From positions 36,408,230 through 36,472,229 of the forward strand of contig CM051516.1 of assembly GCA_028015205.1 (NCBI GenBank): DNA of 64,000 nucleotides, given 5' to 3'. The DNA is from Mytilisepta virgata. Taxonomy: Eukaryota > Mollusca > Bivalvia > Mytilida > Mytilidae. The translations under genes were made by a program, and so were the position numbers. Below the pieces are notes generated by a model. It did no database searches, was not told the DNA's origin, and saw only the letters and a program-made list of their open reading frames with translations. This document shows positions 59,020 to 64,000 of the stretch, in pieces. The first letter of the stretch is position 1; the number at the start of each line of letters is the position of its first letter.

Positions 59020-59390
59020 GTATCAAAATTGGTATCAAAGATTTTATTATTACCAATGAGTCGATACCGTTGCTAGTGGACTCAAAGTCTCGAGGGTATC
59101 TTCAGCTCAGTTGATAGTATTTCTATACCAGCCCGAAATTGGAACTTTAAATTAACTGTTATAGAAATTTAAAATGAAAACTAATAAGTATCTCCCTCGT
59201 TCATAGCTCTGCCCTTAGATGGTTTTGGTTTACCCTTTTTGATCATTTTGGCATTTTTTGAATTTACTCTTCAACTTTTTGGATTGCTGTTTTGGTTTTC
59301 ACCATTTTATGCCTTGAGAACAACTGATGAGTCGTACATCGACAAAATGTGCACATCTTGAGCATCAAAATTGGTATCCAAGAATTATTA
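59020..59390 (-). repeat. Family A repeat, full unit with both edges
   Basis: Runs from 'caaaattggtatcaaag' to a second 'catcaaaattggtatcc', so the edge block is present at both ends. All inner blocks are kept, for example 'ccaatgagtcgataccg', 'tagatggttttggttt' and 'gatgagtcgtacatcgac'. Confidence 0.88.
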
Positions 59391-59566
59391 GTGACAAACT
59401 GTAGGGATAGGCCAAAGATGTTTTTCAAAACTAAAAATGATATTTTGACCGTAAACATACATAAAAAAAAACAATCCACATTCTCTGAAAACCTAACATT
59501 TATAGGTCCAGTTATATTTTTATTCAACTATCATAATCATGATCTTTGTAATTATTCAGTTTTCAG

Positions 59567-59661
59567 ACGTAGACAGTTAAACTATTCGAGCATCGATATA
59601 CAGACTATATTTGCCGTTCCTGAACACGAAAGGAGTGCTTTCAAACCTTTACAGACGGAAA
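59567..59661 (+). other. Weak candidate coding exon
   Basis: A 95-base open stretch lies after a 'tattcagttttcag' acceptor-like tract and before a 'gtaac' donor-like site. Its translation (RRRQLNYSSIDIQTIF and onwards) has a balanced composition, unlike the AT-rich noise around it. No domain is recognised and no partner exon was found, so this may be chance. Confidence 0.2.
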
Positions 59662-60567
59662 GTAACCTTTGTGAACTGAAGAACCATAGCCGACAATCTA
59701 TAATTATTTAAGTTTGAAAAAAAAATTAATACATTCAAATGACCGACGGGAATTAAAGAGTTCACGCGACCTTGACAGAAATTTAAATATACTCCCCATG
59801 TAACTGTGTAATTCATGTCTACCTGGGGCATTTTGTAATACCATCTTTTTCCAATTTATTACGCGATTTTTACATCACAAAAAACATCTCTAGACCTAAA
59901 TAAAGGAAGGCTATAATAGAAAGATAATGTACCCGTTCAGACGATTGAAAGTAGACCAAGCGTGTTGGGAGTTTGTCCTCGATTTTAATTCAGATGGTCA
60001 AAATTAATGTTTAACTTAAATAAATTTGTATTGCTACTTAAACCCAGAAGTCGTTTTTCTATTTGGAGATTTTGTTGAGAAAAAAAACCACAAGCATATA
60101 TTGTTACAACGATGAATATATTGTTTACAATTACGCCATCAAAAGTCGCAGAATTCAATTAATTTTAGACATTCGGGTCCTTAACCCAAGACATTATTAC
60201 AAAAAACCTTTGGTAGGAGAGACACAGGTGTGTGATAAATAAATGATCGGATTAAAAATGAATTATTAACTTATTCATGGTATCCAAAGTTCTACTTGCG
60301 CTATGTGAGAAGACTATATATTTTAAAACATCTTTGTTGCAAAAACTTGCCGTGGTAGATTTAAAACAATTTTGGTAGTCTGTTCATGTAATCAATGTCT
60401 TGAAATGTGTTATGCTCATTCTTAGCCTGTAAATATGATGTTCAATGTCATTTTAAATAGTACAACTTTGTAGTAGCCTTTATACTTAAAGCTGATGTCC
60501 TTAGACATCTTCTACTAGCCTCTCTCATTTTCGATCGAGATATTAATATAATGTACAAACTTGAGAC
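59662..60567. other. No gene recognised
   Basis: AT-rich sequence. Confidence 0.35.
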
Positions 60568-60900
60568 ATAGTAAGTAGTATGTGAATGGAAGGCGCGTCC
60601 TAAGCTTACTAGTAAGTCGTATGTGAATGGAAGGCTCGTGCTAAGCTTACTAGTAAGTAGTATGTAAATGGAAGGCTCATGCTAAACTTGCCAGTAAGTA
60701 GTATGAGAATGGAAGGCTCGTGCTAAGCTTACAAGTAAGTAGTATGTGAATGGAAGGCTCGTGCTAAGCTTACTAGTAAGTAGTATGTGAATGGAAGGCT
60801 CGTGTTAAGCTTACAAGTAAGAAGTATGATAATGGAAGGCTCGTCGTCACGCTAAGCTTACTAGTAAGAAGTATTGTGAATGGAAGGCTTGTGCTAGGTT
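60568..60900 (+). repeat. 41-bp minisatellite, 8 units
   Basis: Unit: 'tagtaagtagtatgtg', 'aatggaaggctcgtgc', 'taagcttac'. Most units contain a HindIII site AAGCTT. The seventh and eighth units have small insertions. Confidence 0.95.
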
Positions 60901-61357
60901 TGCGTGTGTATTGTGTGGTTACAAAATTGGGCAATATTTTTCAATTTTTTATTCCGCGAAATTATTGAAAAGTCTTTTTCTGATTTTAAGTTAATATTCT
61001 TTCTTATTGAAATTTTACTAAAAAATCTTTACTTATATATACATGTATATGATAGTTTACCCAACGAACATTACATACAGGACTTTATCAATGAATGTAT
61101 TTTTTAATTTGTAAAAGTCTTACTCAATGAATTGGAAGGGTGGCTGGAAGTTATTCCAAATTTGTATTATTTTTACACATCATTGACAAAATTTTGGACC
61201 ACAAAGCGAGATTAATTAAAACATTTTAACTTATTGAACAAAATGATCAACTTTGGAGATTGTGAGGTTATAACGTGATAATACGGTTCTGATTGGATTT
61301 AGATGTTATCGGGTACTGTCAGGTTTTCCTCTCAATGTGTGAGGCACGCGTCAACAG

Positions 61358-61420
61358 CAGGTAGTTAACCGCAGGTAAGTAACACTCACAGACTCTCTAC
61401 CTGGGATTAATAATTACCTG
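61358..61420. promoter_or_regulatory. Cluster of four CAGGTA/TACCTG words
   Basis: CAGGTA at 61358 and 61372, TACCTG at 61398 and 61415, with an AT-rich homeodomain-like TTAATAATTA between the last two. The words fit ZEB/Snail-type zinc-finger E-boxes. Regulatory use is inference only. Confidence 0.25.
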
Positions 61421-62963
61421 GTGAGGTAAAAGCTGATTTATTATCTGGCTTCTCATTGAAAGTGATAATTATAATAATGATGTTTTGTGAAGTAAGGCTA
61501 TTTCGCGATGACAGTGTATATTTTTACTATCAAAACTATTCAGCTAACACAAATGGGAGTGGCAATCGTTAGTCTTCAGTGGTTTGGACTTCATGTCATG
61601 GATAAAACATGTTTTCTATAGAAATTTGATGATTGAAGTAAATAATGCATTTCTTATATGCTAATTACTTTAATTTGCATAATATATGCATTATTTCATA
61701 TTTTATCGTTCAGGTAATCTTTGTATATGTTATACAAATGCAAGGTAATGGAGCACATAATTTGCTCCTATTAGTCATAAATCTGTGCCCTGAAAAACCA
61801 GTGAATGGAATTCGTTTGACGTTAGATGACATCCCATAATATAGATAAGCAGGGAACCAGAGAGGGACTATTAAAGTTTTAGTTGTGATTTTATACTGCT
61901 CCATTTCTCAGTTGGTATATGATAAACTGTCTATACGTTTTGTGTTAAGAGCTTACATCACAATTTTTTTATTTTTACATAATACCTAAAATGGCACCAA
62001 TTCAGACCGGAGAATTTTGAGCGAGAATGATGTACAATGTATCATGCAGATTTTTGTTTAATCTAAAATCATTAAAATATTTTTTCCCAATTAAAATATT
62101 TGAATTTTACTTGTAGCAAAAATTTTAACATGATTGAAATCATCGTATGCTACACCCTTTTTTGTCGGGTCAAATCAAAATAGTTGTTTTTTTACTAAAT
62201 TATATTCACAGTTTTTGTGTATGGTTTATAAATCATAAACCACTGTTACACAGAAATGGTTGTCATGGTGTTTTAGTATTGTTTTATTTCAGTTTCTTTC
62301 GCGCAATATCTATTATATTAATGTCAGTTATATCTTTTTCACCCATTATTTCTATTTGTTCCATTTTCGAATGTTTTTTTTTTCGAAGATTTTATTTTTG
62401 TTTATCCACATATAAAGGAAGGAAAATATTTTTTAGTTTAACATCCTGTTATTAAGGTTATGGAGAAACGAGATTCTTAAGTTGAACCGAATAACAGTGT
62501 ACATGTGCATAGTCGAAATGCACTTAAAAAATCTGACAACTGAACCTGCTAATATTATTGTTTGTGATTGTGAGGTTCTATATGAACTTTAAATATAAAC
62601 CTGGAAGAGTGATATCGACCGAGGACGAAGTTATTCTAGATCTAGAGTCGGGTTTACTTAAAAATAGAAACATCGAGTCCATATAAAATATATCTTGGTG
62701 AACACGTGATCTAATATACCAATGAGAAGAAGAAAAAGTACACCATATATCATTTTGTGTATTAATTCCTTGTTTACATCCATAATCCCCCCCCTCCTTG
62801 ACTGGCTGAAAGCGAAATTGAAAATCTTGATTGTTATGTTGCCATGTCAAATTAGTGTCTTCCTCTGCAGGGCACTCGTTATTGAGATTTTCCAGAAGTT
62901 ATAAAGGCTTACTATATAATGAAATTAAAAAGTTTGATATTGAACTTAAATATCATGCATTAG

Positions 62964-62992
62964 TATTGACCTCCGCCCAGAGTCGGTCAATA
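62964..62992. repeat. Small hairpin TATTGACC/GGTCAATA
   Basis: Perfect 8-bp stem with a 13-base GC-rich loop, TCCGCCCAGAGTC. Confidence 0.85.
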
Positions 62993-64000
62993 TCACCCAA
63001 TACGGCCATCTCACAAGTCCATAACTGAACAAATTCAACTGAAATAATTTGATTATTTTTTTTACGCTTCCATCGTTTTTAATATCTGAAGAAATTATGC
63101 GTCTTTTTTTAACATTTGAATAATTTATTTCATCAGTATAAAATTATACATATTTGATGTAGATAGTCTGGAAAGATCAACTATCTGATGTCTGATTACC
63201 CACTATACATAACATCTAATTGTCATACAATAAACGTCTGATGATTTCTATCACAAAGTTGACAATTTTTACAAATTCCTTGGGCAATATCTAATTACAA
63301 ATCTCTATAAAATGTGACTAGTTCGTTTAAAAATAATATTTTATTCATAGGTTTCCGATCGATAAACTATCTATTTGCGAAAACTGCGCTTTTGAATTTG
63401 AGAGCGCACCCTCGTAAACAAAACTACTCGAAGAAAAACAGCCTTATGGAGATATTGTTTTACTGACGCTTTCATTCCTGTCTACATTTTCATACAAATT
63501 AATGTAGTACCCTTATATAATCATTGATACATTTATTGTCATGCTAACTCTGTTATATTATAGATTCCGTCGTCTTTTGATATTTTATCATATTTTCGTA
63601 ATAGATTTATTCTGATTTAATAATAGTACAATTCGTGCTTAGAAAATTGCAAAAAATTTTGCGTTTTACAAATTCTTACGAGTGACCCTATCGCATCAAA
63701 AATACATACTACTCAAGACTTAAATGTATCATATAACACATCCAGAAATAATCTTCTCAAAAAATGTATTATAATAAATTTCACGTTGATTTTTTGGATT
63801 TTCAAAATAAAAAGATAACATTTAAGTCGATTAACCGATATATCATACGCTCATTAAAATTCATATATATTAAAACATTTTTAACATCATCTAAATTGCA
63901 CAGCGTTTATCTCTGCTGTTAGCCTCAGTCATATCACTGCTTTGTATAATTCTACATATTTTGTAAAATAATGGATAATTTTACGCAAGGATTAAAGACC

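Larger units (their letters stand above)
60901..64000. other. AT-rich, no gene recognised
   Basis: About 3.1 kb with unsupported open frames, a motif cluster at 61358-61420 and a small hairpin at 62964-62992. Confidence 0.4.

Noticed and set aside
60568..60900. Possible regulatory binding-site array
   Set aside because: The 41-bp tandem period explains the repetition without any need for function.

Overview
The window is AT-rich, gene-poor eukaryotic DNA packed with transposon remnants. It looks like a marine bivalve, most likely a mytilid mussel. The clues are tandem-repeat elements that end in an ACGG microsatellite (the molluscan 'pearl' type), a tRNA-derived SINE with a bivalve-style 3' end, a retroelement 3' tail of a kind I associate with mussels, and one short interspersed repeat present in at least 16 pieces. 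I found no intact protein-coding gene, no functional tRNA or rRNA gene, no CRISPR array and no bacterial-type operon. The longest open frame (238 codons, 343-1059) is part of a decayed reverse transcriptase. Species and clade names are inference, because no database search was possible.

Layout. 1-1802: broken LINE reverse transcriptase. 3650-3950 and 10683-11045: two more LINE fragments on the minus strand. 7026-8992: the dense interspersed repeat (called family A here), carrying a 259-bp inverted-repeat element with an 8-bp target duplication, then a pearl-like tandem element. 9536-10292: an unusual CpG-rich island. 14203-15990: a MITE and a second pearl-like type. 16743-35041: scattered long hairpins, a 53-bp satellite (31000-31590), tRNA-like sequences and a second copy of the MITE. 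35779-36345: C-terminus and 3' tail of another retroelement. 37960-38660: a minisatellite. 40471-42560: a pearl-like element and three family A copies. 42931-45270: a large non-autonomous element containing a fold-back element. 45709-45884: a SINE with a 13-bp target duplication. 53310-58302: a mariner-type MITE, a 3.2-kb interval between inverted arms, another pearl-like element and more hairpins. 60568-60900: a 41-bp minisatellite. The rest is AT-rich sequence in which I recognise nothing.

The most interesting pattern is a set of long hairpins. Their stems differ, but many have a small central loop built on the same GC-rich theme (CCGAGGGC or its complement). The elements here do not form a pathway. 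The window records nested insertions, and several relative ages can be read from it.
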